Assembly (NCBI RefSeq): GCF_003730135.1
Contig: NZ_RJVO01000001.1
Coordinates: 372,001 to 436,000 of the forward strand
DNA: 64,000 bases
Origin: Stagnimonas aquatica
Lineage (GTDB): Bacteria > Pseudomonadota > Gammaproteobacteria > Nevskiales > Nevskiaceae
Reading direction: 5' to 3'
In this document: piece after piece, positions 19,190-27,505 of the stretch
Numbering within the stretch: position 1 is the stretch's first letter
Layout: each line of letters begins with the position of its first letter
Made by a program: the position numbers and the translations under genes
Notes under the pieces: model-generated
The model's database searches: none
What the model saw: only the letters and a program-made list of their open reading frames with translations
What the model was told of the DNA's origin: nothing

Positions 19190-20536
19190 ATGTCCACGGC
19201 CCGGCCCTCCAACCGCAGCTTTTCGCTGCTCGATTCGCTCGGCGAGACCGCCAGCCAGCAGAACGCGATGCTGCTGATCCAGCTGCGCTGGCTGGCGGTC
19301 TTCGGCCAGGCCGCCACCATCGTCTTCAGCACCTTGCAGTTCGACCTGCAACTGCCCCTGCCGCCGATGTTCGCGGTGATCGGCGGCCTGGTACTGCTGA
19401 ACCTGTTCAGCATGCTGCGGCCGCGCCAGGCCGGCGAGGTGCGCAATGGCGACCTGCTGCTGGGTCTGCTGCTGGACATCAGCGCCCTCACCGCCCTGCT
19501 CTATTTCAGCGGCGGCGCCACCAATCCTTTCGTCTTCCTCTACCTGTTGCAGCTGACGCTGGCGGCGATCCTGCTCGAAGCCTGGTCGACCTGGCTGCTG
19601 GTCGCCTATGCCTGCCTGTGCTTCGCGGTGCTGACCCGCCACTACCTGCCTCTGAGCCTGGCCAGCAGCGACCCCGCCCGCCTGTTCCAGCTGCACGTCT
19701 ACGGCATGCTGGTCTGCTTCGTGCTCGACGTGCTGCTGCTGGTGCTGTTCCTCGGCCGCATCAACGCCAACTTGCGCCGCCGCGACGCCCGGCTTGCCGA
19801 CCTGCGCCAGCACGCCGCCGAGGAGGATCACATCGTGCGCATGGGTCTGCTCGCCTCCGGCGCCGCCCACGAGCTGGGCACGCCGCTGTCCACCCTGGCG
19901 GTGATCCTCGGCGACTGGCGGCATCTGCCGGAGTTCCGCGACCAGCCGGAGCGCCTGCAGGAACTCGAGGAGATGGACGCCGAGCTGCGCCGCTGCAAGA
20001 GCATCGTCAGCGGCATCCTGCTGTCGGCCGGCGAAGCGCGCGGCGAGGCGGTGAGCCTGACCACGGTCGCCGGCTTTCTCGACGAGCTGGTCACCGAGTG
20101 GCGGCGCCTGCACCCACAGACCGAGCTGGCGTACAGCATCGAGTCGCCGCTCGACGAGGCCGCGTTCCGACGCAGCCCCATCGTCTCCGACACCGCGCTG
20201 CGGCAGGTGCTGTTCAACGTGCTGGACAACGCCCAGGAAGCCTCGCCGGCCTGGGTCGGCCTCCGGGTCCGCTGCCAGGACGGACGGCTCGGCCTGCGCG
20301 TCGAGGATCACGGCCCGGGCTTCCCCGCCGAGATGCTGGCGCGGCTGGGCAAGCCCTACCAGTCCAGCAAGGGCCGGCCGGGCAGCGGCCTGGGCCTGTT
20401 CTTGGTGGTCAACGTGCTGCGCAAGCTGGGTGGCACGGTGGATGCCGCCAACGCCGAGACCGGCGGCGCGGTGGTGCGGCTGGAACTGCCGCTTGCCGCG
20501 CTCAGCCTGGGGGACGCACATGAGCATGGCGGCTGA
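19190..20536 (+). CDS. Redox sensor histidine kinase of the RegB/PrrB type
   Basis: 448 residues. Six hydrophobic segments occupy about residues 25-185 and include GGATNPF (108-114), the quinone-binding GGxxNPF box of RegB/PrrB. The phosphorylated His is His227 in GAAHELGTPLSTLAV, and Cys269 (LRRCKSIVSG) lies 42 residues later, close to the His225/Cys265 spacing of Rhodobacter RegB, where the Cys is the redox switch. The ATPase domain has NVLDNAQEAS and GSGLGLFLVVNVL. The ATG at 19190 has AGGA upstream; ATG at 19181 is possible. It sits 53 bp after SURF1 and overlaps the regulator gene, so it likely tunes the oxidase to respiratory redox state. Confidence 0.88.
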   Translation: MSTARPSNRSFSLLDSLGETASQQNAMLLIQLRWLAVFGQAATIVFSTLQFDLQLPLPPMFAVIGGLVLLNLFSMLRPRQAGEVRNGDLLLGLLLDISALTALLYFSGGATNPFVFLYLLQLTLAAILLEAWSTWLLVAYACLCFAVLTRHYLPLSLASSDPARLFQLHVYGMLVCFVLDVLLLVLFLGRINANLRRRDARLADLRQHAAEEDHIVRMGLLASGAAHELGTPLSTLAVILGDWRHLPEFRDQPERLQELEEMDAELRRCKSIVSGILLSAGEARGEAVSLTTVAGFLDELVTEWRRLHPQTELAYSIESPLDEAAFRRSPIVSDTALRQVLFNVLDNAQEASPAWVGLRVRCQDGRLGLRVEDHGPGFPAEMLARLGKPYQSSKGRPGSGLGLFLVVNVLRKLGGTVDAANAETGGAVVRLELPLAALSLGDAHEHGG

Positions 20537-21065
20537 GCGGCTGCTGCTGATTGTCGAGGACGACGAGGCCTTCGCCCGCACCCTGCGGCGTTCGTTCGAG
20601 CGGCGCGGCTATGCGGTGCTCGGCGCGGCCTCGCTGGAAGCGGTCAGCGGCCTGCTACAGGAAGCCCGCCCCAGCCATGCGGTAGTCGATCTCAAGCTCG
20701 GCAAGGAGTCGGGCCTGGCGGTGGTGCGCTATCTGCACGAGCGCGACCCGGACTTGCTAATCGTGGTGCTGACCGGCTTCGCCAGCATCGCCACCGCCGT
20801 CGAGGCGATCAAGCTGGGCGCCTGCAACTATCTGGTGAAGCCGGCCAACACCGACGACATCGAAGCCGCCTTCGGCGGTGAATCGCTGCCCGAGCCGGCG
20901 GAGGCGCCGATGACCGCCCGCGCCACCTCGATCAAGACCCTGGAGATGGAGCGCATCCACGAGGTGCTGGCGGAGACCGGCTTCAACATCTCGGAGACCG
21001 CCCGCCGCCTGGGCATGCACCGCCGCACCCTGGCCCGCAAACTGGCCAAGCGCTGGGTGCCCTGA
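20520..21065 (+). CDS. Response regulator of the RegA/PrrA type
   Basis: 181 residues. The receiver domain (about 7-120) has IVEDDEAFARTL, the phospho-acceptor Asp57 in AVVDLKLGKESG, TGFASIATAVEA and the Lys of LVKPAN. A short linker leads to a Fis-type helix-turn-helix at the end, NISETARRLGMHRRTLARKL, nearly diagnostic for RegA/PrrA/ActR. The ATG at 20520 follows GGGGGA and overlaps the kinase gene by 17 bp. Paired with the RegB-like kinase; the likely targets include the adjacent cyo operon. Confidence 0.9.
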   Translation: MSMAAERLLLIVEDDEAFARTLRRSFERRGYAVLGAASLEAVSGLLQEARPSHAVVDLKLGKESGLAVVRYLHERDPDLLIVVLTGFASIATAVEAIKLGACNYLVKPANTDDIEAAFGGESLPEPAEAPMTARATSIKTLEMERIHEVLAETGFNISETARRLGMHRRTLARKLAKRWVP

Positions 21066-21069
21066 GTCG

Positions 21070-21095
21070 GCGCCCTTGCCCCGGGGCAAGGGCGC
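21070..21095. terminator. Perfect palindrome between convergent genes
   Basis: Arms GCGCCCTTGCCCC and GGGGCAAGGGCGC meet with no spacer, giving a 26-bp perfect palindrome that starts 4 bp after the response-regulator stop and ends 10 bp before the TonB receptor stop. It can form a strong hairpin in either transcript. There is no T-run. Confidence 0.6.
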
Positions 21096-21105
21096 GTCCG
21101 GCCAA

Positions 21106-23520
21106 TCAGAAGTCGAGGTTGAGGCGCGCGCCCCAGATGCGCGGCGGCGCCAGCGACTCCTGGCGGCCGAAGTCGGTCATGAACACGCCGGCGTTGTAGC
21201 GCTCGTCGGTGAGGTTCTCGCCGAACACGGTCAGCCGCAGGCCGGCGCGCCGCAGCAGATAGCTGACCCGCGCATTCACCAGCGCATAGGCCGGCTCGTA
21301 GCTGTCCGGCTTGGACTGCGCCTCGGTGGGGGTGTTCTGCGCCAGGTAGTAGAAGCCGGAGTTGTAGTAGTAGTCGCCGGCCACCTCCAGGCTGCCGCCG
21401 GGCACCTTGAAGCTCTGGCTGACGGTGGCGGCGGCGGTGAAGTCCGGCACCCGCACGATCTGGTTGCCACTGAAGTCATGGCAGCTCGACAGGCTGGCGT
21501 CGTAGTTGCCGTTGTTGTCGCGGCAATCGCTCTGGTAGGCGATGCCCTGCTGGTTGAAGCCACGGCCGTTCTCGTAGTCGCGGTACTTGGCATCCAGCCA
21601 GCTGGCGCTGCCGCCGAGCTTCAGGCCTGGGTTGAGGCGCGGCAGCGGTCGCCAGGCCAGCTCGGCCTCGACGCCGCGGATACGGGCCTTGCCGGCGTTC
21701 TCCAGATTGACCGCGCCACCGGAAGTGAAGGACATGAAGCCGGTCTGCTGGTTGCGGATGTCGTTCTGGAACACCGCAGCATTGAAGCGCAGGCTGTTGT
21801 TGAACCACTCCGACTTCAGGCCGAGTTCGTAGGCGGTGACTTCCTCCGGCTGCACGAAGCTGGGCTGGGCGAAGATGTTGATGACGTTGTAGGTACCGCT
21901 CTTGTAGCCGCCCTGGTAGGAGGCATAGAGCAGCAGATCGCGCGCCGGGTGTACGTCCAGCGACAGCTTGGGCGAGAAGTTGCGGGTCTTGGATTCATCC
22001 GGCGAAAACGAATAGGCCTTGCCGATGCCGCCGTCCAGGGTGCCCAGACCAACGTCGGAGCGCACCAGCGTACGGCTCTCCCGCTGCCAGCGGCCGCCCA
22101 CCGTCAGGTTCAGCCAGTCGGTGAGGCTGGCGGTGCTTTGCAGATAGGCCGAGTAGGACTTGGTCTGGGCGGTGCCGAAGAAGTAGAAGGTCAGACTTTC
22201 GGGGATGATCGCGCCGCCGAGCAGTCCATCCACCGCATTCCGCAGCGGCCCCGGCAAGGCCGCGATCAGCCCCGGCAGCGGATTGACCAGCGTATCGAAC
22301 AGGCGCAGGTAGCCGGGGTCGTAGCCACCAGTGCTTTGCAGGTAGTACAGGCCACCGACCCACTTCAGCCGGCTCGCCCCCCAGCTGTCTTCGTTGGAGG
22401 TGAACTGCAACTCAGCGGTGCTGGTGCGCTGGAACTCGCTGAGCGCGCCATAGCTGGCAATCGGCTGCTCGCTGCCGTCGAAGTCGTAGTTGTAGTCGTG
22501 GGCGTTGACGTAGGAATGGCTGGCCAGCAGCTTGGTGTCGATGCCCGGATTGCGCCAGTTGAGGATGCCGTAATAGGCGCGGGTATCGAAGGTCAGCGAG
22601 GGCTCGGAGTTGGCGGTCGCCACGTAGTCGCGGGTCTCCGGCTGCAAGGTGGCACCGAAGACATTGCTCGGCTCGACATTGGCCGACACCGTGGTCGAGG
22701 TGCCGCTCTGCTGCGCGACCAGCCCGGTCAGCACCAGATCGAGATCGTCGCTGAAGTTGAAACCCAGCTTCAGCCGCGCGCCGCGATTGACCTCGGCCGG
22801 CAGCCTGTGATCGGTGCCGTTGTCCAGGGTGTAGTAGCTGTCGCGGTGCTGGTAATAGCCGGACACGCTGGCCGCGAACACTTCCCCGAACGGCAGGTTG
22901 ACGTAGGCGCGGGTGCGGCTGTCGTTGAAGCTGGCGTAGCTGCTCTCGACCGAGGTCTCGAACCTGCGGCCCGGCTGCTTGGTCCAGATCGACACCGCGC
23001 CGCCGGTGGCGTTGCGGCCGAACAAGGTGCCCTGCGGCCCCTTGAGCACCTCGACGCGCTCGACGGCGCCGAAGGCCTGTCCCAGGCTATGACCCGAGGG
23101 CAGATAGACGCCGTCGAGATAGGTCGCCACGCTCGGCTCGGCCGAGGGGATGAAGATGTCGGTGCCGATGCCGCGCAGCGACATCATGTTGTAGCCACCG
23201 AGATCGCTGACCTGGAAGCCGGGGATCGCCAGGCTGAGGTCGCGGATGTTCTGGATGCCACGCGCTTCCAGCTGCGCCGCCGAGAAGCTGGCGACCGCGA
23301 CCGGCACGTCCTGCAGCAACTCGCTGCGCTTGCGAGCGGTGACCACCACCTCTTCCAGCCGGTTGAGGTTTTCCGGGGCCGGCTCTGCGGTGGTGACCAC
23401 CGGGATCGTCGGCAGCGGCGCGGGCTCGGCAGGCGCCTCCTGCGCCCAGCTGCCGGGGCCCAGCAACAGCCCTAGCGCGACGGCCGCCCAGCGCCCACGA
23501 CCACCCAGCTCCTCAGCCAT
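21106..23520 (-). CDS. TonB-dependent outer membrane receptor
   Basis: 804 residues. A signal peptide (about 1-26, ending GSWAQ) is followed by a TonB-box-like LEEVVVTARKRS, a plug domain (about 55-165, with SLRGIGTDIFIPSAEPSVAT, VYLPSG and VEVLKGPQGTLFGRNATGGA), and a 22-strand-type barrel ending in Phe (WGARLNLDF). The ATG at 23520 with GGGAGG upstream is chosen over an in-frame TTG at 23544. This group is common in sphingomonads and Solimonas-like bacteria for carbohydrates, hydrophobic compounds or siderophores. The substrate is unknown. Confidence 0.92.
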   Translation of the reverse strand: MAEELGGRGRWAAVALGLLLGPGSWAQEAPAEPAPLPTIPVVTTAEPAPENLNRLEEVVVTARKRSELLQDVPVAVASFSAAQLEARGIQNIRDLSLAIPGFQVSDLGGYNMMSLRGIGTDIFIPSAEPSVATYLDGVYLPSGHSLGQAFGAVERVEVLKGPQGTLFGRNATGGAVSIWTKQPGRRFETSVESSYASFNDSRTRAYVNLPFGEVFAASVSGYYQHRDSYYTLDNGTDHRLPAEVNRGARLKLGFNFSDDLDLVLTGLVAQQSGTSTTVSANVEPSNVFGATLQPETRDYVATANSEPSLTFDTRAYYGILNWRNPGIDTKLLASHSYVNAHDYNYDFDGSEQPIASYGALSEFQRTSTAELQFTSNEDSWGASRLKWVGGLYYLQSTGGYDPGYLRLFDTLVNPLPGLIAALPGPLRNAVDGLLGGAIIPESLTFYFFGTAQTKSYSAYLQSTASLTDWLNLTVGGRWQRESRTLVRSDVGLGTLDGGIGKAYSFSPDESKTRNFSPKLSLDVHPARDLLLYASYQGGYKSGTYNVINIFAQPSFVQPEEVTAYELGLKSEWFNNSLRFNAAVFQNDIRNQQTGFMSFTSGGAVNLENAGKARIRGVEAELAWRPLPRLNPGLKLGGSASWLDAKYRDYENGRGFNQQGIAYQSDCRDNNGNYDASLSSCHDFSGNQIVRVPDFTAAATVSQSFKVPGGSLEVAGDYYYNSGFYYLAQNTPTEAQSKPDSYEPAYALVNARVSYLLRRAGLRLTVFGENLTDERYNAGVFMTDFGRQESLAPPRIWGARLNLDF

Positions 23521-23572
23521 TTCAATCGCCTCCCTGCTTTTCAAGAGGCGCTTTATCCGCGAACAGCCCGCG

Positions 23573-23588
23573 AATGTAAAAGAACATT
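23573..23588. promoter_or_regulatory. Inverted repeat upstream of the TonB receptor
   Basis: AATGT and ACATT arms with a 6-bp spacer lie in an AT-rich stretch about 55 bp upstream of the receptor ATG. It is a plausible operator, but the cognate regulator is not identifiable. Confidence 0.3.
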
Positions 23589-23706
23589 TTTGTTGCTTTT
23601 TATGCCGGTTCGGCCCGGCGATTTCCTACCGCCCCTTGCGCGCGGGCTCCCCTGGCGCAGCCAGCTCCGCCGTCGCCCGGGACCGCGCCGAATCGGGCGC
23701 GCCGGC

Positions 23707-24708
23707 TCACTGCCCCCAGCGCAGGCTCAGCGTGACCAGACCGGCGAGTTCATTCACGTGCAGGAGCTGCAGATCCAGGCCCTGCCAGAGTCCAGACGGA
23801 CCCGCAGCCTCCCAGGACAGGCCGGCCAGCCAGCCGTGGGTCCGGTACTCCACGTCCAGCGGACGGCCGTTGAGACGCACCTCGGTCTCGTTGCCCAGCG
23901 AGAAATGCCCGCCAGCGCGCAGCGACAGGGCACTGCCAGGCCAGCTCCAGCGGTAGGCCAGCGTCGGCGCCAGCCCGAAGCCGCTGGCCGGTGCGTGATC
24001 GGCCACCGACTGCGCCAGGGTGGTGGGCGTCAAGGCGGCGGAACTCAGGCGCAGATCCAGGTCGTCGATGTAGCTGAGCGCGACTTCCAGCTGCCAGGGC
24101 GCGCTGAGGCCGTAGCCGATACGCAGAAAGCCCGCCGGGGCGGCGCGATCCAGCTTGTCGACCTGGCCACCGTAACCTTCCTGCGCCAGCTCGCGCCGCA
24201 GGCCTTCGCGGTCCTGCGTGCTCAGCAAGGCGCCCACGCCCACCGTGAACTGCACCCCGGAGCGGCGGTCGGCCGACAGGAAGGTCATCGGCGGCGGCGG
24301 CCCGCCCGGAGCCGGCGCCCGGGGCCGGGTACCGACCAGGGGCTCGGCCGGATACGGAGACCGGTAGGCTTCCACCGGCAGCATCGCCGGCGCGGCGGGC
24401 GTCGCCGCCACCGGCACCGTCGCCGGTTGCGGCCCGGCGTAATGCGCGAGGTACTTGTGCTTGAGGTAGCCCTCGGTGCCGCCGGGCGTGCGCAGGCGCA
24501 CGAACTCGCCCTCCTGGCGCAGCACCACCGCCGGCTCGCCCTTGTTGAGCACGCCCACGATCACACTGCCCAGATCGGGTCGCTCGCGGACATTGATCAT
24601 CAGCTTGGCCTGCGGCGGCGGGGCCTGCGCGAACACCGCGCCAGGCACTGTCGCCAGCACCAGCAGCCAGCCCCCACGCAGCGGCAGGGGTTTGGTAGGT
24701 AAGCTCAT
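23707..24708 (-). CDS. Secreted SH3-domain protein with C-terminal outer membrane beta-barrel
   Basis: 333 residues. A signal peptide (about 1-27, ending GAVFA) precedes a bacterial SH3 domain (about 33-95: MINVRERPDLGSVIVGVLNK, then TEGYLKHKYLAHY), a Pro/Ala linker (about 96-145) and a region of alternating hydrophobic strands to the end (GVQFTVGVGALLS; LGLAPTLAYRW-like strands; VTLSLRWGQ), which looks like a small OmpW/OmpA-size barrel. An SH3 domain could hold peptidoglycan while the barrel sits in the outer membrane. The start at 24708 is set by the signal peptide; the frame extends further upstream without sense. No named family is recognised for the whole protein. Confidence 0.75.
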   Translation of the reverse strand: MSLPTKPLPLRGGWLLVLATVPGAVFAQAPPPQAKLMINVRERPDLGSVIVGVLNKGEPAVVLRQEGEFVRLRTPGGTEGYLKHKYLAHYAGPQPATVPVAATPAAPAMLPVEAYRSPYPAEPLVGTRPRAPAPGGPPPPMTFLSADRRSGVQFTVGVGALLSTQDREGLRRELAQEGYGGQVDKLDRAAPAGFLRIGYGLSAPWQLEVALSYIDDLDLRLSSAALTPTTLAQSVADHAPASGFGLAPTLAYRWSWPGSALSLRAGGHFSLGNETEVRLNGRPLDVEYRTHGWLAGLSWEAAGPSGLWQGLDLQLLHVNELAGLVTLSLRWGQ

Positions 24709-24787
24709 TGCATCGGACTCCGAGAAAACACCCGTCCGCTCACGAGGAGAACGGCGAAAAAAGCCCCGGCGCTTGCCGACGGGGAGG

Positions 24788-24910
24788 CTAGAACATCGAC
24801 GCCAGGACCGCCCCAAGCAGCAAGCCGAGGACAAAAGTCCATAAAGCCCAGCGGTAGCGGCTGCGGAGGCGGTGGTTACCGAAACGGTCGACGCGGTAGA
24901 GATCGGACAT
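24788..24910 (-). CDS. Small membrane protein, 40 residues (tentative)
   Basis: Starts at an ATG at 24910 and reads MSDLYRVDRFGNHRLRSRYR, then a single hydrophobic helix WALWTFVLGLLLGAVLASMF. The basic stretch before the helix predicts a cytoplasmic N-terminus. It ends 79 bp before the SH3/barrel gene and may share its transcript. The pattern is typical of real single-helix microproteins, but there is no family support. The remainder of 24709-25011 shows nothing recognisable. Confidence 0.4.
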   Translation of the reverse strand: MSDLYRVDRFGNHRLRSRYRWALWTFVLGLLLGAVLASMF

Positions 24911-25011
24911 GTGGCGGAATGTGGCAACGGTGCAGTAGTCAGTCCCGTCACCACCGCCCGACGATGCGCGGTGGGGACAAGACTGCTGGGCAGAATGGCA
25001 GCCAGGTTTGA

Positions 25012-25365
25012 TCAGTTGCTTTCGCAGCTCGTGTAGGTGGCGGTGGCGCGGCTGCTGGCCAGCCCGCACTTGTCGGTACCGGCGCCACCATCCATCGCGG
25101 TGCTGCCGGAGCCCGGAGTGAGGGTGTCGTTGCCGTCGCCGCCGTACAGGTAGTTCTCGCCGCTGCCGGCAGTGAGGCGGTCATTGCCGGCGCCGCCGTC
25201 GATGCAGTTGCCGGCGTTGCCACCGGTGATGGTGTCGGCAAAGGCGCTGCCGAAGATCACGTTGAACTTGCTGGCCTCGCCGCGCACCGTCTGGCCGCCC
25301 GGCGAACTGCGCAGGTCGATCACGTTGGCGCCCGCCCGGCTGCGGTAACGCTCGCAGGCCGAAGT
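25012..25365 (-). repeat. Copy 1 of a duplicated C-terminal coding module
   Basis: The last roughly 350 bp of this gene match 27163-27505 of the neighbouring gene at well over 90 percent by eye. The encoded 115 residues differ at only a few positions, for example TGSGENY against TGTGENY-type changes. Confidence 0.9.
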
Positions 25366-27087
25366 CGGCGCGTTCACGGTGAGGATCGCGCTCACCCGCT
25401 GGGCAGCCAGAAAGCGTGCCGTGCCGGTATCGCCCGTGCCGGGGTGGTTGGCCAGCAAGCCGCAGGCACCGGCGCTTTGCGTGCTCACGGTGGCTTGCAC
25501 GCCGGTGCTGGTGTTGCTGGTCGTGCCCACGGTGCAGCCCGCCGTGCTGTCGCTGGATCGGCTGAGCGTGGGCTTGAGTCCGCTGGTGCTCTCGGCGGTG
25601 ACAGTGGCCGTCGCGCCGACGGCGACACTGCTGGGGTTCACGCTGATGCTGAGCGTCTGGCTGGCATAGGGTGCGGCGCAGGCGGGCGAGGCACTGCCGC
25701 CGTCGCTGCCATTGCACACCCAGCCCCAGGCACCGTTGCTGCCGATGACGGCGGTGGCGGTGCCGGTGGCGCAGAGCGCACAGCCCGTGGGGGCCATTGA
25801 GGTCGCCGCGCCGTTGGCCGTGCCGCAGGCGCCGTTGACGGCCGGCGCGACTACGCCACCTTCATATGCACCGAGGTCGATGGTGCTGGCCTGAACGCGG
25901 GCCAGCCCGTCGAGGTCTTTGGGTCGGGTGGTGGCGGTGTTGTCGCCCAGGTTCAGCGCGGGGCTGGTGGTTTTCAGGCGGTAGTTGCCCGCGCGGTTGG
26001 GGCGGGCGGTGCAGAACTGGGCATCGACAAACCGGGGGTCGGCATCGGCGAGGTTATTGCTGCCCTCGATGCCGCAGGCCGGGTTCCATGTGCCGCCGAC
26101 CTTGCAGCCCTGCACCAGCGAGTAGTGAAAGGTGGGGTTGGGGGCAGGCGAGTCCGCGCTCACGGCCACGGCCCCGCCGGTGTTGTCCCAGATGATGGTG
26201 TTGCGGTAGGTGCCGCAGTTGCCGCCCGTGCCGGTGCAGCTCAGGCCGCCCACCGCCGTGCTGGCCTTGCCGTTGCCGGCAATCGTGAGGCCGGTGAAGC
26301 TGGGGGTGGCGCCTTCCACCACCAGGCCGGTGCCACCGTTGCCGTGGATCAGCACATTGTCGATGCTGGACGTGGCGCCGCCGGTGATCTGCAGCCCGTG
26401 CCCGGCGTTGCCCCTGATCACCAGATTGCGCAGCACGGGTCTGCCGCCGTCTACCTTCACCGCCGATTCGAGGGCGCCTTCAATGTGGAAGCCATCGAGA
26501 ATCGTGGCGGTAAGGCGCGACGTGAGGGTGACCACCGAGGCGGCATCCCCGTCATCGACGATGCCGTTGTTGTTCAGATCGCCACTCAGCACGGTGACGT
26601 TGTTTTTCAGGTCGCGAGTGGCGAGCGCGCCGGGGAAGGATGCATCCGTAAAACTTGTATAGCCCGCAAAGCCGGGCGGAAAGCCGCCATAGAGCGCAGC
26701 AACTGCGCGTCCCTCAAGCAAGTTAAGCGGTACCTTGTAAGTGCCGGCTGCCAAAAGATAAACGTTGTAAGGGTTGGCCTTGGTAGCTGGCCCGTCTACG
26801 TCTCCTTTGCCAACCTTAGCAAGTTCATTGGCTGCGGCTTGCAATTCCGCCGTGGAACTTATGTATACAAACCTCATATTGCTGCTGCTGCCCTGCGCCA
26901 GTGCCGAAGATGAAGCCGCCAGCAGCAGCGCCGCCGTGGTCATGCGCAGCAAGGGGTGGGTTTTCAGGGTCATGGCGGATCTCGCTGGGTGGTGAAGGGG
27001 CTGGAGGGCTGGGGTGTTCATGGCGGCTCTGATCAACGACAAGGCGCCGATGGCCGGCGCCAGCGAGTGTTTCGGGGTCTTCTTCAT
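25012..27087 (-). CDS. Secreted beta-helix protein with calcium-binding-like C-terminus
   Basis: 691 residues. A signal peptide LRMTTAALLLAASSSALAQ ends near residue 65, after an unusual N-terminal extension; the ATG at 27087 has GGAGAG upstream, while an ATG at 26973 would give a normal signal peptide. Residues about 70-415 form a right-handed parallel beta-helix of the choice-of-anchor-Q kind (ILDGFHIEGALESAVKVDGG; TIDLGAYEGG). A Cys-rich module (NGACGTANG to SPACAAPYAS) and an Ig-like stretch follow. The last 115 residues hold GGxGxDxL-type nonapeptides (IDGGAGNDRLTAG; YLYGGDGNDTLTPG) and end TYTSCESN. Probably a secreted surface adhesin; export beyond the Sec step is not evident. Confidence 0.82.
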   Translation of the reverse strand: MKKTPKHSLAPAIGALSLIRAAMNTPALQPLHHPARSAMTLKTHPLLRMTTAALLLAASSSALAQGSSSNMRFVYISSTAELQAAANELAKVGKGDVDGPATKANPYNVYLLAAGTYKVPLNLLEGRAVAALYGGFPPGFAGYTSFTDASFPGALATRDLKNNVTVLSGDLNNNGIVDDGDAASVVTLTSRLTATILDGFHIEGALESAVKVDGGRPVLRNLVIRGNAGHGLQITGGATSSIDNVLIHGNGGTGLVVEGATPSFTGLTIAGNGKASTAVGGLSCTGTGGNCGTYRNTIIWDNTGGAVAVSADSPAPNPTFHYSLVQGCKVGGTWNPACGIEGSNNLADADPRFVDAQFCTARPNRAGNYRLKTTSPALNLGDNTATTRPKDLDGLARVQASTIDLGAYEGGVVAPAVNGACGTANGAATSMAPTGCALCATGTATAVIGSNGAWGWVCNGSDGGSASPACAAPYASQTLSISVNPSSVAVGATATVTAESTSGLKPTLSRSSDSTAGCTVGTTSNTSTGVQATVSTQSAGACGLLANHPGTGDTGTARFLAAQRVSAILTVNAPTSACERYRSRAGANVIDLRSSPGGQTVRGEASKFNVIFGSAFADTITGGNAGNCIDGGAGNDRLTAGSGENYLYGGDGNDTLTPGSGSTAMDGGAGTDKCGLASSRATATYTSCESN

Positions 27088-27107
27088 CGGGGCTCTCCTG
27101 CCCTATC

Positions 27108-27156
27108 AAAAAATGCCCCGGCCTCGATCATCGGTAGGCGATGACGCAGCCGGGGC
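27108..27156 (-). terminator. Rho-independent terminator after the 1006-residue surface protein
   Basis: On the minus strand GCCCCGGC (27156-27149) pairs with GCCGGGGC (27122-27115) and is followed by ATTTTTT. It starts 7 bp after the stop and separates the two adhesin genes into different units. The loop contains CATCGGTA on the plus strand, shared with the hairpin after hfaD. Confidence 0.9.
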
Positions 27157-27162
27157 CGTGCT

Positions 27163-27505
27163 TCAGTTGCTCTCGCAGCTCGCATACGTCGCCGTGGCGC
27201 GGCTGCTGGCCAGCCCGCACTTGTCGGTGCCGGCGCCGCCATCCATTGCAGTGCTGCCGCTGCCCGGAGTGAGGGTGTCGTTGCCGTCGCCGCCGTACAG
27301 GTAGTTCTCGCCGGTGCCCGCCGTGAGCCGGTCATTGCCGGCGCCGCCGTCGATGCAGTTGCCGGCATTGCCACCGGTAATGGTGTCGGCGAAGGCACTA
27401 CCGAAGATCACGTTGAACTTGCTGGCGTCGCCGCGCACCGTCTGGCCGCCCGGCGAGCTGCGCAGGTCGATCACGTTGGCACCGGCACGGCTGCGGTAGG
27501 CCTCG
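27163..27505 (-). repeat. Copy 2 of a duplicated C-terminal coding module
   Basis: Encodes the SACEAYRSRAGANVIDLRSS to ASCESN region, almost the same at DNA level as 25012-25365. Such similarity in otherwise different genes points to recent duplication or gene conversion. Confidence 0.9.
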
